Origin: Cadophora sp. MPI-SDFR-AT-0126 | Taxonomy: Eukaryota > Ascomycota > Leotiomycetes > Helotiales > Ploettnerulaceae | Length of the DNA: 64,000 nt | Assembly (NCBI GenBank): GCA_020747065.1 | Contig: JAGMVK010000008.1 | Span: 1,426,001 to 1,490,000 of the forward strand | Direction of reading: 5' to 3' | Shown: positions 1-12,872 of the stretch, in pieces | Numbering within the stretch: the first letter of the stretch is position 1 | Layout of the letters: each line of letters opens with the position of its first letter | Program-made: the position numbers and the translations under genes | The notes under the pieces: model-generated | Told to the model about the DNA's origin: nothing | Seen by the model: only the letters and a program-made list of their open reading frames with translations | Database searches by the model: none

Positions 1-482
1 ACCTGGTATTATATCTTCAGCGGTTGCCACAGTCCTAGCCGAGGAAGAAGAGAGCGGTGGGTTTCATCGATGCTTCAAAAATCGTGAAAGCACGGTTGTG
101 TGTTTGAGACAATTCGGAAACCTGGGTCTCCAGAGTTGCCCAAGGCTGGACGCGCCTGTGACGGAGTCGGATCCTCGAGAGCCCTGAAAGCTGCCTGACG
201 TTGTTCAGCGGGTCCCAGGCACCCACCCGGGTTCTCACGTGAAGATAGAGAGGATCTTGGCGTACCTTCCCCTCCCTGTACTGGAGCAGGGGGCAGCATC
301 CAAAACCAGCCCCACAAGCCACTTCTGAATTTTGACATGAATTATCGAACCCCGCCAACCAGCCAATTATTTTCTTTGTACAACGCAACACCACGGTGAA
401 GGACAACATACTAGTAACATAACTTCTTGCAATTTCTCCTCTTCCATTCTTCTCCCATCTTCAATCATTTGTTCTATTCAAA
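1..482. other. intergenic / promoter side of the DAHP synthase gene
   Basis: I see no supported gene here. Two overlapping open frames on the minus strand have no recognisable motif and look like chance. The last 60 bases before the ATG at 483 are C/T-rich, as is common for fungal 5' leaders. Confidence 0.5.
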
Positions 483-1740
<1,258 letters not shown>

Positions 1741-2221
1741 ACGGTCCGGTTGTGATGATTCGATGACTTTCCTTTTATTTTTGCATGGCGTCTGGATACC
1801 TTCATTCTCCTCTTTCTCCTTCACAAACAAAAGTTTGATTTGAGGTCATGAATTCTCATTCCAAAATACATGGTTGGAGAATAGGGTGTAGCTTTCTTCA
1901 TCTTCACATCCAATATTCACTGGTTATTGGATTGAAGCGGCATATCCAGGAAACGAATCAAGAACAAGAATACTGCATCATGTAGAAAGAATACAAAATC
2001 AAAAACAGAATTGCGCTAAGCAGTGAGATGTTATTCCGCAGCCCAATTGCAAGGTATCGACTTTGAAAGGCATTATTTAGTACAGCAATGAATAACCGAG
2101 AGCATCAACAGAAGCGAAAGATATGAAGTTGCACAAATGAGGAAGTCATGAATTTCATTCCCGAACGCCTATCTATGCAAATCCAAGCAGAAAGTCGACC
2201 AACTGGGAAACACTCGCTATG
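1741..2221. other. convergent intergenic region
   Basis: This stretch lies between the stop of the DAHP synthase gene (+) and the stop of the aldo/keto reductase gene (-). It is AT-rich and should hold the two 3' UTRs and polyadenylation signals. I see no coding signal in it. Confidence 0.5.
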
Positions 2222-3391
2222 CTACAATCTACTATCCTTCGCCGAACCATCCTTCACCAATGGCAAAGGCGCAATCTCATCCACCATGCCTTTTACAACC
2301 CGTACATTGACATAGCCTTCATCAGGAGAAGCCCACGTATAGTCCTTCCACTCGCCCAGAATAGTCCAGATCGCTTTCGCCTTCCCGGTAACGGCTTCAG
2401 CTCTCGCGAGACTCCACTCCTTCTTCTCCTTTGTGACTTCCATGCCTGCGAGTGGTAGGCCGTCTAGCACGCTATTCCACACTCTCATCGTCTCCTCCAG
2501 TTCGTCGAGATTGCTGACGCCCATGACTGAAACTCCGATTCCGCCTACACCTCCTAGACCCGCTCCCTCGCGAGACCAGGTGTCCAATCCCCAACGAATA
2601 CTAACAACCTCCAACTTCTCCCCTGTCCCCTCTGCATACCTTGCCGCCTCCATACACTTCTCCCTGAGCTCCCTCGGCGCGGGATGGAAGTCGCCCTTGC
2701 CTCCCACGGGAACGCCCATACCGCGCAAAAGTCCCATACCGAGAATACTCGCATTGGGCACGCAGCTCACACCGGCCCGCTTTAGTCTCTCCAAACCCAG
2801 AGTCACCAAGGTCGTATTTTGCAGAGTGAAATTGGCATAGCTCATTACAGCATCCAGCGGCTCCCCTGTTTCTCTCACTACTAACTCCGCAAGGTCGCAC
2901 AGCAAGGGGACGGGGTACCCCGAGATCCCGATATACTTTATCGTTCCTTCTTCATCGCGTATCCGGCGCAATTCCTTCACAGCGACAAGCACCTCGGCAG
3001 GCGTGACGAATTCAACATCGTGGCAGTAAACCACATCAAGGAATGATGTATGTAGCCTCTGCAAAGAGCGCTGAATCGAATATCGCACCCACTCAGGACT
3101 ATAATCGAACTCCGCGTTTGCGATCCGGCCGACTTTCGTGACGATTCGGTAAGTGGAGCGAGGGTGATTGCGGAGGACAGAGGGGGTTGAGAGAGCCTTT
3201 CCCAAGAGCTCTTCGGAAGGTCCGTAGTAGGGCGAAGTGTCGAAGGCGCGGACGCCGAGGTCGAGGGCACGTTCGACTATGGCATTTGTAGGTACCAGGG
3301 CCGCGTCGGCATTGTAAAGGTTATTGAAGGTTGCGGTGCCGCAGATTAGAGGAGGGAGGATGGTCGAGAGCGGAGGTTGCGTTGGTGGCAT
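2222..3391 (-). CDS. ARA2: D-arabinose 1-dehydrogenase (NAD+), aldo/keto reductase family, Ara2-like
   Basis: This is a single exon of 389 aa. The fungal Ara2 enzyme oxidises D-arabinose to D-arabinono-1,4-lactone, the precursor step to D-erythroascorbate. The aldo/keto reductase tetrad is visible: Asp51 and a Tyr in FDTSPYYGPSE, Lys86 in IVTKVGR, and His124 in VYCHDVE. GTIKYIGISGYP is the typical strand-6 segment. The region around SYANFTLQNTTL is characteristic of the L-galactose/D-arabinose dehydrogenase subgroup rather than of general AKRs. The start is the first ATG of the open frame, and the N-terminal PLICGTATFNNLYN segment aligns with how the family begins. A hexanucleotide repeat lies about 200 bp upstream. 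A less likely alternative is a plant-like L-galactose dehydrogenase activity. Confidence 0.88.
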   Translation of the reverse strand: MPPTQPPLSTILPPLICGTATFNNLYNADAALVPTNAIVERALDLGVRAFDTSPYYGPSEELLGKALSTPSVLRNHPRSTYRIVTKVGRIANAEFDYSPEWVRYSIQRSLQRLHTSFLDVVYCHDVEFVTPAEVLVAVKELRRIRDEEGTIKYIGISGYPVPLLCDLAELVVRETGEPLDAVMSYANFTLQNTTLVTLGLERLKRAGVSCVPNASILGMGLLRGMGVPVGGKGDFHPAPRELREKCMEAARYAEGTGEKLEVVSIRWGLDTWSREGAGLGGVGGIGVSVMGVSNLDELEETMRVWNSVLDGLPLAGMEVTKEKKEWSLARAEAVTGKAKAIWTILGEWKDYTWASPDEGYVNVRVVKGMVDEIAPLPLVKDGSAKDSRL

Positions 3392-3587
3392 TTTGGAGGC
3401 AGAGGTCTGTACTGATTTCGAGAGGTCTTCGAGGAGAGATTTGCGTAGGGTATCGATATACTGTGACTTTTGCGATTGGGGGGAAGCTATTCACGGAGTA
3501 GTCGTGTTCGTTACTCGGAAGGTAAATAGATGCAGGATGGAATGCGACAACCACTGTAACTACAACATGATGAAGTCGTGGTAAATT

Positions 3588-3617
3588 GCGACTGCGACTG
3601 CGACTGCGACTGCGACT
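3588..3617. repeat. (GCGACT)5 microsatellite
   Basis: Five perfect copies of the hexamer GCGACT lie about 200 bp upstream of the ARA2-like start codon, so inside its probable promoter or leader. A purine-rich tract built on GAGAGGT follows at about 3704-3726. Confidence 0.9.
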
Positions 3618-5252
3618 CGAAACGTTGCGCTGGCGTGTTCAGGATATTGAAGATGAATATAAATAAAAAAGATCAGACAAGGTGGGGTACTCGGTGGGTA
3701 GAAGAGAGGTGAGAGGTGAGAGGGGTGCCAGGCTGGGGCAGGGGTCTAGGTCTTTAAATGGCAGGAGCGAATCTTGAAATCAACGGCAAAAATAGGAACG
3801 TTCCCTCCTATTCCCCCATCCTTAACCACCGAAGCTACTTGCGATAGTCATGACAAGTTGGCCTGCATTGGGAAAGTGTGGTGGGTGGTGTTGTTGACAG
3901 GAATGGCGTGCTTCCGTACCGCCATTCTTCGCGACAGATAACTTTTTTTTTTGACTACCAATAATGTCAACATCGAAGACGTCACGATCCGACAGTACAG
4001 TAGTACATTGCATTCCCCTTTCCTTTCTCGCTTCGACTCGCCTAGCTATTACATAACATTGGAAACTGAGCGAGCAGAAATTCCATGCTCTTTCGGTCGG
4101 AAATCAGTTTGTATCACTTTCTTTCTGGCTTGCGTAACTCGAGTCGAGTGCGATACAGAATTGTGGATGCCATCCCGAGATGCCTAGCGTATCTTTGGTT
4201 CAGGGACCCTGGAGATCTGGGCCCCCGGCATGGCAGGGATTCAAGCATCGCTTCCGTGGCTGGTGGACAGTGGCTGGTATGTGGGGGCGATCTTGAGGGG
4301 TATCGTTATGTGCAACTATCGAAAAGCTTCACTTTTCTTCAGGAAATTTTACTTCAGTTGCCTGGGAAGCACTTTATCATATTAGTTAACAGGAGATAGT
4401 CGGAAGTCCATTCTACTTTGGATATGCTAGATGTAATGCACCGAGAGAATGTCGAGAACCGAATATGGACATCCAAAGCAGTTCCATTTTCACGACGGAA
4501 TCCGGACATCAAGCACAACACAAATCAGCATTAGTACGAAGGTTCTCGGAACAGCTTCGGCTGCTGTAACAGTATCAATGGCATTTGCCGGTCTGCCATC
4601 ATCTGGTAGCCTAAGATGGGAGCCGCCGCATCTCGAAGATGGGATATCCTTCCTGGAAACTTCCCGCCCTACGGTCCTACAAAACATTAGTTGAAACTGC
4701 CATCCATACTACCAACGGTGAAAAATGTGCAACGGGATTGGGGGACATCCCTGGATCTAGAGAGTAAGTCTAGGCTAATCCTTGGCTGAATTTGCTGGTG
4801 ATCTCATTAAACACCTCGAAAGCTGATTTGGCCTACCCAGTCATACGCGTAATTGAATCGAGTTCACACTTATAAGGTCTGATAGTCATTATGACAACAA
4901 CACAATACAATCCTCTACATCACGATTAATTCAGGTACCGTGCCGGATAAATTCACTATGAGATGAGATACAATACCAACAGAGATCTTTGACAATGCAT
5001 GCACCTAGCTTGGTAGAACTCCAGCCAGCCAGATCGCTGGTAAGTTTCAAAAGTAAAGTTGGGCACGAAAAAGGTCCTGCTAGATCAATTAGAAAGTAGG
5101 GATTCTGTCGCCTGAGGCTCAGGCGCAAATGCATTTAAGCTGGAGAAGCAAGGCACGCTCCCTTGGTCTCCATACCATTGAAGTGACTTAGCCAACCAGA
5201 GCCAACCATAATCAACCATAGCCAAGACTAACAGAGATAATTGTTCCGCATG

Positions 5253-5272
5253 CATGACATGACATGACATGA
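5253..5272. repeat. (CATGA)4 tandem repeat
   Basis: Four perfect copies of CATGA lie in the non-coding region upstream of the Sip5-like gene. Confidence 0.85.
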
Positions 5273-6287
5273 CTTGGGGATTCAGGCTGTTCGTGATTTC
5301 AGAGCGGAGGGTCAGGCACTCTGGGCTTGGTCGTTGCGTGTGTCCATTCTCAAAACAGGATTGGGTCAGATTTGTGCAAAGCTTGTTCCAACAAGTCATC
5401 CCGGAAGTCACTGACTGACTCCTGCCAACAAATGCGAGCGCACTACTAACTAACTGTATTATACCGTTAGAAGACAAGCAGCGTCCTGGAGTGAAAGAAA
5501 GTTTATTTCTGAAACAACAAACAAAGAGACACCACAACGCATGTCAACAATTCCATCAAATACTGATCGGAATCTCCAACATTGCCAGCAGGTCATCGTT
5601 TGCTCGACGAGGTTGACGTTGGCAACTCTATGCACATCGCCTCTCGTTTTGGATAGCTCCGCCGCGTATCCGACTTCCGATCAGCGTTGAAGAGCGTCAT
5701 ATTTTGACTTTGGCTCTGAGGAAAATAGAATTCTTCATCTTTTCAACATCTTCACCGTCCTGTCACCTTCTCTCTTATCTGCATTCACATGCCTGCGCAA
5801 TCCGAGATCGAATAGAGGCATCTAAGCGCAGACACTACTGCCAAATCCGGGCTTCTTGTCGACTTGAGTCAACACACCACCCTCCAACTCAAGACGCAAC
5901 AGCACAACTGGAGCACGTCTGTCCCGGATGACTGCTTACAATGAGCACCAACTTCGCAGCTGACTGATCGATCATTCTGTGTTTTTCCAGACAACAGATC
6001 CGTACACACTAGCAAAAGAACATCCTCTTTCCGCATCGTTATCTCGATCTTCAGGCTCGTGTGATCCACGCTCAGGCAAGCAAGCAAGCACAAGCATCCC
6101 CACGTTGAAGTCTTGGCAAGTCGACCTGCATCACATTCGTCGTGGATCCGCTCCACGTCAATCGAACAAACCCCAACCCAGCCACTGGCTTCCTCCTTTT
6201 TGACCCTTCGAACGTCCCCTTTCCTTCCTTGCTTCCTCGTCCTCAATGTCCAGTTGATCCAAGCCTGGCGCATCGCGAGCTTGCACC

Positions 6288-8956
6288 ATGGGTAACAACA
6301 ATACCAGAGAGGCGCGGGGTCCCGAATCCTCTTCTGCAAACGCTCGACAGACTGACTCGGCCGGAGCGAGTGGGCCAACATCACCCGCGGATAGACCTGC
6401 GCCAGTCTATTCTTCGCGAACCGGGAGAGGAAGCAGGCCGGATCTTTCGTTTTTGGGGATCGGGACTAGCTCTCAAAATGATGCGCCGGAACGGCGGGAG
6501 ACAAAGCAGGAACGAGAAGCCCGTAAGCTGGAAAAGGAGAGGGTCGCCAGGGTAAAGGAAAGGGAGAGGAGTTTAAAGGAGGAGCATGTTGATGGTGGAT
6601 ATCTGGTGACGATGGGGGTGTATACCGGCCCAGAAGACTTCAACAAGGCGATCGTGAGGCAGTTGATGGTATGTTGGCATAATGGAGATTGTGTCACATT
6701 TACTAACACTTGCAGATTGAAAGAAGAATGGCGCCTTTTTGGAGAGGATTGGATGACTTCAAGGAAGAATGGACTGAACATCAATTGGTTGCTGCTGGCA
6801 GAGGTCTTCCCATTCCTGCCGCGGATGAGATACCTTCAGATGACCTTACGCGGCCCCTTTCTCCGGAATCAGCGAACCCCTCCAACCATAACCTCAATAG
6901 TCTGATGCCTCCTATATCCTCACGGTCACATTCTACTGCTTCCGATGCTTCCGCGACTCTTTCGCCTTCACATCCAGCATTCTCCAATGTTTCCTCACCC
7001 AGTTCTCCCTCTGCTCCACCCGCGCATTCGTCGTCGCCTTTCCGACCTCGATCGAAGACCTTGGCTTCCCTCACGAATGCGTCAAAGAACATATCCTCGT
7101 CCGAAATTGTCCCCCGTGAAATTCAGCTCCCAAAGGATCCATATGTGAATGGACAAGCTATTGAGGTTTACCTGTACAAAGATTCAGCGGAATGCCCCAT
7201 CTGCTTCATGTACTATCCTCCGTATCTCAACAAAACCAGATGTTGCGATCAACCGATATGCTCGGAATGCTTTGTACAGATCAAGAGACCGGATCCGCAC
7301 CCCCCCGAGCACCACGACCCTTCGAATGCAGCACCTCCAGCAACAGAAGCAAACGTGGATCCAGAGGCTTTGGTTTCAGAACCTGCGTGCTGCCCGTATT
7401 GTCAGCAACCTGAATTCGGTGTCACATATGAGCATCCAGCTTTCAGAAGAGGTCTCGCATATGCAAACGCGAGCCATGGCGTGGGAAATGTTTCTTCAGC
7501 GATGTCATCATCCACTTCGATCAATTCTACAGGGACAGGTCCAATGCTGTCGCCATCTGCTCATAGGCGACGAACTATTTCGATATCTGCAAATGCTTCG
7601 ACGGTTATAACAACTGACAAGGTGAGACCAGATTGGTCTACCAAATTACAGAGTGCCAGAAATCACTTGGCAAGACGGTCAGCAGCAGCCACTGCATTAC
7701 ATACTGCGGCCTACCTGATAGGAAATGGAGCTACTGTAGATCAAAGGAGCTTCGGCTTCAGCGGACGGAGTCGATTTGGAAGAAGTCACCGAGGTGAAAA
7801 TAGTCCTGGAACAAGTGGTGCGGCAACTCCTTCTCCGACCACGAACGAGCCTACCCCACGAAGTGTGTCTGACCAACTTCACCTGATGCGTAGAGAGGCC
7901 CAAGAGTCAGGTGGTGCACGAAACCGCAGTAGGATGGAGGATCTCGAAGAAATGATGATGATGGAAGCCATCAGGCAAAGTCTTGCTGCTGAAGAAGAGA
8001 GGAAGAAGAAAATGGAGAAAGAGGCCGCCAAGGAAGCTAAGAAGAAAGCCAAAGAGGACAAGAAAAAGGAGAAGAAGGAGAAGAGAGTGTACGGAAGTGG
8101 AGCGAGTTCTGCTAGTGGGAGTGCCCTGTCCTTATCCTTGCCAAGTTTGGGTATTGGAAGACGAAGGGGCAACAGCGGCGCAAGCAATCTGCAAAGAGAG
8201 GTCACACTTGAAGATCCTGAGGCGCCAGAACCGAAGGGGAAGGGGGTCGATCGTAGTCCCCCAAGCGCTCCATCAGCATCCAATAGCTCTGCACCTATTG
8301 ACTTTCCTCGATCAGGAAGTGGTTACGGTTTCCCGGGGGCAAGACATCTTGATACAACCACTCTTACAGCTATCAATGACTCTCATCAACCATCGGCGTC
8401 TCCTACAGCCCCAGATAAACCTTCTCACCTCCGCCAGATGAGCAATGCCTCAAGTCCTGCTTCATCATTCGTAGAGTCGGTACCGGGCAGTCTTCGGAAC
8501 GACTTCAATACTCATGGCTCTTCATCAACAATTGACTCTCCGAATGCGTCTGGAATCAATCTAGCAGCAGGAACTGGAACAGATGGTGGGGATGCTGGCC
8601 CAGACTCACTTTTCAATTTTCAAAGTCTTGCAACCATGATCTCCAAAGACAGCAAGGAAGATAAGGAGGATGCTGCGAGACACATTGAACACCTTGAGGG
8701 AGAAAACTCCAGACAGAACAATCACGCCGAGAACTCCGGGGCTACAATGGAAGAAAGTGTTGCAACGTTAAAGGTCAACGGTACAGCACCCAACATAAAT
8801 GGTGATACTATCGAGCCAGTTCAATTGGAGCAGGAACGCACAACCCCGGAAGTTATGATCACTCCCGAAACGCCAGCGGCCAGAAACCACGGCGATGACG
8901 ATGGAAAACAACTTGGGTGGTCTGCAGACTCAACTGCACAAGAGATCACACAATGA
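6288..8956 (+). CDS. SIP5: Sip5-like protein: N-myristoylatable, Cys-rich zinc-finger protein with UIM-like motif
   Basis: Two exons, 6288-6668 and 6716-8956, give 873 aa. The intron has a perfect TACTAAC branch point. Sip5 was defined in yeast as a Snf1-interacting protein linked to glucose signalling; its role in filamentous fungi is little known. The protein starts MGNNNTRE, which fits the N-myristoylation pattern (Gly2, Thr6). A conserved block, roughly residues 85-160, holds [16 protein letters not shown] and the [10 protein letters not shown] region. A RING-like Cys cluster follows: [11 protein letters not shown] near 286-295, [11 protein letters not shown] near 303-312, and CCPYC near 352-356. 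Around residues 536-552, [18 protein letters not shown] fits the ubiquitin-interacting pattern (A-x3-S followed by acidic residues). A Lys/Glu-rich, probably helical stretch runs from there to about 585. The rest is Ser/Pro-rich and probably disordered. Confidence 0.85.
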
Positions 8957-9700
8957 GATTATCACCACAATTTGAGAACATTTCATTTTACGAACGGGAT
9001 ACGATTGCGTGAATGGACTTGAGAAAGAGTAGCACTTGCGCCGGTTCTGCATCTTGTGTTGGCTATGGCGTTGGCTTGGGTCGGACGTTCTTTGTCGAGG
9101 GCGTGCGGGATGTGTTCATACGTGGAACAAGGCTGGCGCATTGGTGGTTTTCTTCTTTGCATCTTACATGCTGCGGGTAACTCGCCTGGGCTTGCGATGT
9201 ATGTATAGGCTAGGGATAGAGAATGCGAAGATCATCACTCAAATACTGGCTTCTGTATCATTCGTATACTTCACTCGACGACCGATCATCGTTCTGTGGC
9301 CATCTAGTACTGTTACATACAGAGCTCTGGCAAATCACGCCTGATCGTACAGTATCCTGAATCCAAGTCCTGCTGCCTTGTCCGGTGAAGCCAATGGAAC
9401 AATGACCGCAAGAGAGCCACCAAATATCAAGCTCTGGGCACGTAAAGTGAACGGCCATCTTGGCTCGGCACTCCGCAGCAATCGCACACATACTCCTCAC
9501 CTGTAGACCAAATGGCAGGCGGTACTCTCGAACTCCCAGCCTCAATCCTTCGCCTCGCCCCGTCTCCGAACCAAGTCTGGAGCACTGCAAACACGATCAT
9601 GGCATCCGAGGCTCATATCAGGCGACAATCCCTCTAGTAAAGATCTCTTCAGTCATGAACAATCATAAAATCGAAGTTGGTGCAAATCCCCTCCCTCTCA
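8957..9700. other. convergent intergenic region
   Basis: This holds the 3' flanks of the Sip5-like gene (+) and of the small membrane protein gene (-). A 102-codon open frame at 9036-9344 has no motif and I do not regard it as a gene. Confidence 0.5.
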
Positions 9701-10239
9701 CTACCGTCCAACAGGCGCATAACTTCCCGTCGCACTACCACCACCACCCTCCCCAATCCTAACCCCCTCTCCCTTCCTCCCCTCCAACACCTTCCTCACC
9801 GCCGCCCACCCCAACAATCCCAAAGTTCCTGCAATGAACGTCAGCACAACAATCTGATCCTTCCTGCTATCGCGTTGAAAGCATGTCGTGAGCACATCTT
9901 TCTCCTCGGCGTCTTTGCAGATAGGCAGGCGCTGTGAGAGGCAGAAGGCTTTGTTGCAGGTTAAGCAGCTGGCGGATGCGGCGCGAGTGTTCAGGAGGAT
10001 GGGTGGATTGCCCTGAGGGTGCTTTTTGAGGAGGGATGGGTTGGTGGACGTGTGGGAGGAGAGCGGGATGATGGTGGAATTGGTGAAGCAGGTGCATTTG
10101 CAGAAGGAAGGCGGTGCTGAGACATGTTAGCTACAACTTCAATAGACATAAGAATATAAGAGCTTAGTGGGAGCTTACAAGCTGCTATACTCAAAGTGAT
10201 AAGCAGGAATGCTGCCAGGAGTGTGGTGAGGCGGTTCAT
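9701..10239 (-). CDS. small conserved Cys-rich single-pass membrane protein, function unknown
   Basis: The minus-strand exons are 10239-10179 and 10116-9701. The intron (10178-10117) has a GTAAGC donor, a GCTAAC branch point and a CAG acceptor, giving 158 aa. The start MNRLTTLLAAFLLITLSIAA is a clear signal peptide or signal anchor. After the intron come FCKCTCFTNSTIIPL (a CxCxC cluster with a glycosylation-type NST) and then CLTCNKAFCLSQRLPICKD, EEKDVLTTCFQRDS and KDQ. A hydrophobic helix, IVVLTFIAGTLGLLGWAAV, precedes a Gly-rich tail. The order is therefore signal, Cys-rich lumenal or extracellular part, transmembrane helix and short tail. I believe this Cys layout recurs as an uncharacterised family in filamentous ascomycetes, but I know no function for it. 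It is divergent from the mL50 gene, 289 bp away. Confidence 0.8.
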
Positions 10240-10528
10240 GACTTCGAGCAACAAGCTTCGAACAGGCTGGATGCAGGTAGACCTTGGATGGAAGTTGCAG
10301 TATAGGACTCTCACGCCTCGTATGATCTGATCACATCATCTGTATGCTCGAGTATTGTGTTGCGGCCGCGACATTGGTTGGATATTGCAACTATGTTGTC
10401 CATGGCTTCATCATCGGCTGTTCCACTTGCATCGCGCTAGCGGGACTTCCTCCGACTTTCCTTGTCAAAAGTTCACGCCCGCCCATACCTCTCACAATAT
10501 TCCTCACTCGCCCAACAAGCACCACATC

Positions 10529-11840
10529 ATGCGTCGAATAGCCAGAATAGACCGGTCAATTGACCTTCTCCGAACAAGAGCGACCGTTCAAGCAACATCC
10601 GCTTACCTCTGCTCCGCATGCAAACACAGCGCCTCCCCTTTCTCAACATCAGCTCTCCGCGCTGCGAACAATGGCAAAGTTACATTGACAGAGAAGCTTC
10701 GCAGAAAAATATGGGGCACAGATAATCCCCCTGGATTGGAGGATCCTTACGGTAGTACAAGCGTATTCGATCAGACGAAGAAGAAGGAACGGCACCGTGA
10801 GAAAGAGGAGAGAGATGCTGCACGGCTCGAAGCTCAAAGCGCTGCTGAAATCGAAAACTATACTGGAAGTACTCGTTATGAGCCGGCATCTACATGGGAT
10901 GGTCTAGAGCGAGTGGGATGGACTGAGGATCTTTGGGATCCGGAGAATTTATACACGCCGTTTGTGCCGATGGAGGTTAAGACCGATGGCGAGGAGATCA
11001 CAGCTGCTCTGCATAGGGCTATGGTCGAGGTTTTCGCCTTGCGGGAGGCTGGTGTGCCGCTGGCACATCTATCAAATGATACGCCTGGCCAGGATTTGAC
11101 GCTCGATGTCACATTCGATCAGTCGCCTTCTGGACCGGTGCTTAAGTTCATGGAAGCCGCGCCGCCGCTAGACGATATCGTGCAGTCTCTTACGCAGGCT
11201 GGGGATGAGATCGCGGAAAACGATAATCCCACTGAGTCTGAGGAGGATGTGGCGGCTGATCGCTCGACTATTGATCCTCTACAGCCTGGTGCGGAGCCAG
11301 CTGCAGACGATGCGTTCGAGAAGGGGAATCCTACTGAGAGTGAGGAAGATGTTGATGCTGATCGCTCGACCGTGGATCCTTTGCACCAGGCCAACACCAT
11401 GGAAGTTACATACGAGGAGCTATTTGCCTCCTGGGGACCATCTTGGCTTCAAATTTCGCTGGAGGATTCGGAAGTAAAGTTCGCTGTATGTGATGCCTTC
11501 TAATTACGATGATTTGACGCCTATACTAACAACTTCACAGGTACTTAAGCGCATGATGCAACTAACCGGCATCCGAATTCCAGACGCCCACCTTAATGCC
11601 ACTAAAACTGCTTCGGCACTCCTCAAATTCCTCGTCGTGCCTCCCAAACCCCGTAAACTGGTTGATGCTCTGAGCCAGAAGGACGACCTCGTCACGCTCC
11701 CGAATGTCAGTATCTATCCCAAGCGTATCACGCCGATTGATAGGGAGAGGAGCCTGGGTAGATGGAAGGTCATTGAGAAGGAGCTTGAGGAGAAGGGTCT
11801 GCCTATCACGGGGCATGAGTCGAAGCTTGCGCATCTTTAA
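10529..11840 (+). CDS. mitochondrial large-subunit ribosomal protein mL50
   Basis: Two exons, 10529-11485 and 11541-11840, are joined across an intron with a TACTAAC-type branch point and give 418 aa. The N-terminus (MRRIARIDR... rich in Arg, Ser and Ala) looks like a mitochondrial presequence. The fungal mL50 family is recognised by the motif region WDGLERVGWTEDLWDPENLY, by the KRMMQLTGIRIPD segment after the intron, and by the C-terminal SLGRWKVIEKELEEKGLP. The protein would act in the matrix as part of the 54S subunit. The unusual part lies at about residues 230-285, an acidic insert with an imperfect duplication of NPTESEEDV-ADRST-DPL (coding bases about 11225-11385). I chose the ATG at 10529 because upstream in-frame codons lack presequence character. 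Confidence 0.88.
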
Positions 11841-12872
11841 TTGAGAGAGGTGTAGGGGATGAATGGAGACGCGTGTTGTATCAGCTATGTTGGGGAAATG
11901 GGAATGAGAAACCCTGTGTATGATCTGTGCTACAAATTAACAGTAGGCTGGGATCGGTCCCAGGCAGTTGTAAAATCAAACTATGTCTTATTACTAGCAT
12001 ACTCCCATTCGAGCTCCCTTTGCATCAACCAGTAGCATACGCGAAGGTGCCAATATCAATCAGCTTTATAAAATTTCTCTTTCCGAGAAAGCTTCTGCTA
12101 TCCAAGAGAACAGTCTTCCCTGGCCTCAGCAAGCTCTCAACTCCAAATCAATGTGTCCTCTGCTACTCACCTTGCAGCGTTGGTTCTCTCGCATGAGTCC
12201 TATAGTGATATATTACTAGGCAATATGATTTTCCGGGATGCTGCCATTCGCTTTTCCTTCGCTGTCGTATTCTATTGCGCACTCATGCTTTTCACCCCCT
12301 TTTCCCAATGATGAGCTAAGCGAGCGAGTCTTTTGATGGCAATGTCAACAAACAAAGCCATCGAAAAATACAAAAGATTGATAAGTGGCTATCGACCAGG
12401 ACTTCACAACCAGCTACGGCTCTAATCAGCAAAACGAGATCCAAGATTCTCCAGGAGGGATGTATGATGGCAGCAAGCCTCCTTTAGCAAGCTAACGATG
12501 CAATTTTCTCGAGGCGTAACCATTTGATCCCACACCAAGGATCACATTGTTTAGTCGTTCATCTAAGATCAGCAAAGCCTTTATAAGCCATGTCAACCCG
12601 CATCCTTAAACATGCACAATCATTTGGGGCCCACAGTAGCCAAGGACACCCCTCCCCGCGTTTTAAGGGAAGAAGGGGGGGCATTTCCCCGCTTCCGCCC
12701 AACTCAACAAAAGACTAGGGAGCCGGACTTATCCGCACTCCCCCGCATATGAACAGCGCTCGATCCACCTGCTGCATCAGACCAGGCACTTCGAGGTCGT
12801 CTTCGTTTAAGACTCTCCGTTACTTTCCCTCTCATTACCTTTAGTCAGCGGACTTCAAACCCGAGAACCAAG
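11841..12872. other. intergenic region upstream of the War1-like regulator
   Basis: This is 1.0 kb without a supported gene. The last 300 bp are C-rich and should contain the promoter and leader of the regulator at 12873. Confidence 0.45.

Larger units (their letters stand above)
3392..6287. other. long intergenic region between ARA2-like and Sip5-like genes
   Basis: This is 2.9 kb between divergent genes with no coding sequence I can support. The open frames in it are short, lack motifs and do not continue across plausible introns. It contains the (GCGACT)5 tract and a (CATGA)4 tract. The part from about 5700 onward is C/T-rich and may be a long leader of the downstream gene. A possible leader intron could end at TTTTTCCAG near 5991, but I cannot prove it. 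Confidence 0.45.

Noticed and set aside
35..409. Two overlapping minus-strand open frames at the left edge
   Set aside because: No motif, no signal peptide, conflicting frames; they look like chance open frames.
2433..2840. 135-codon plus-strand frame
   Set aside because: It lies antisense inside the ARA2-like coding sequence and mirrors its codon pattern.
7879..8283. 134-codon minus-strand frame
   Set aside because: Antisense to the Lys/Glu-rich and Ser-rich parts of the Sip5-like gene; repetitive codons create the open frame.
9036..9344. 102-codon plus-strand frame after the Sip5-like gene
   Set aside because: Hydrophobic stretches but no conserved pattern; it falls in the expected 3' flank.
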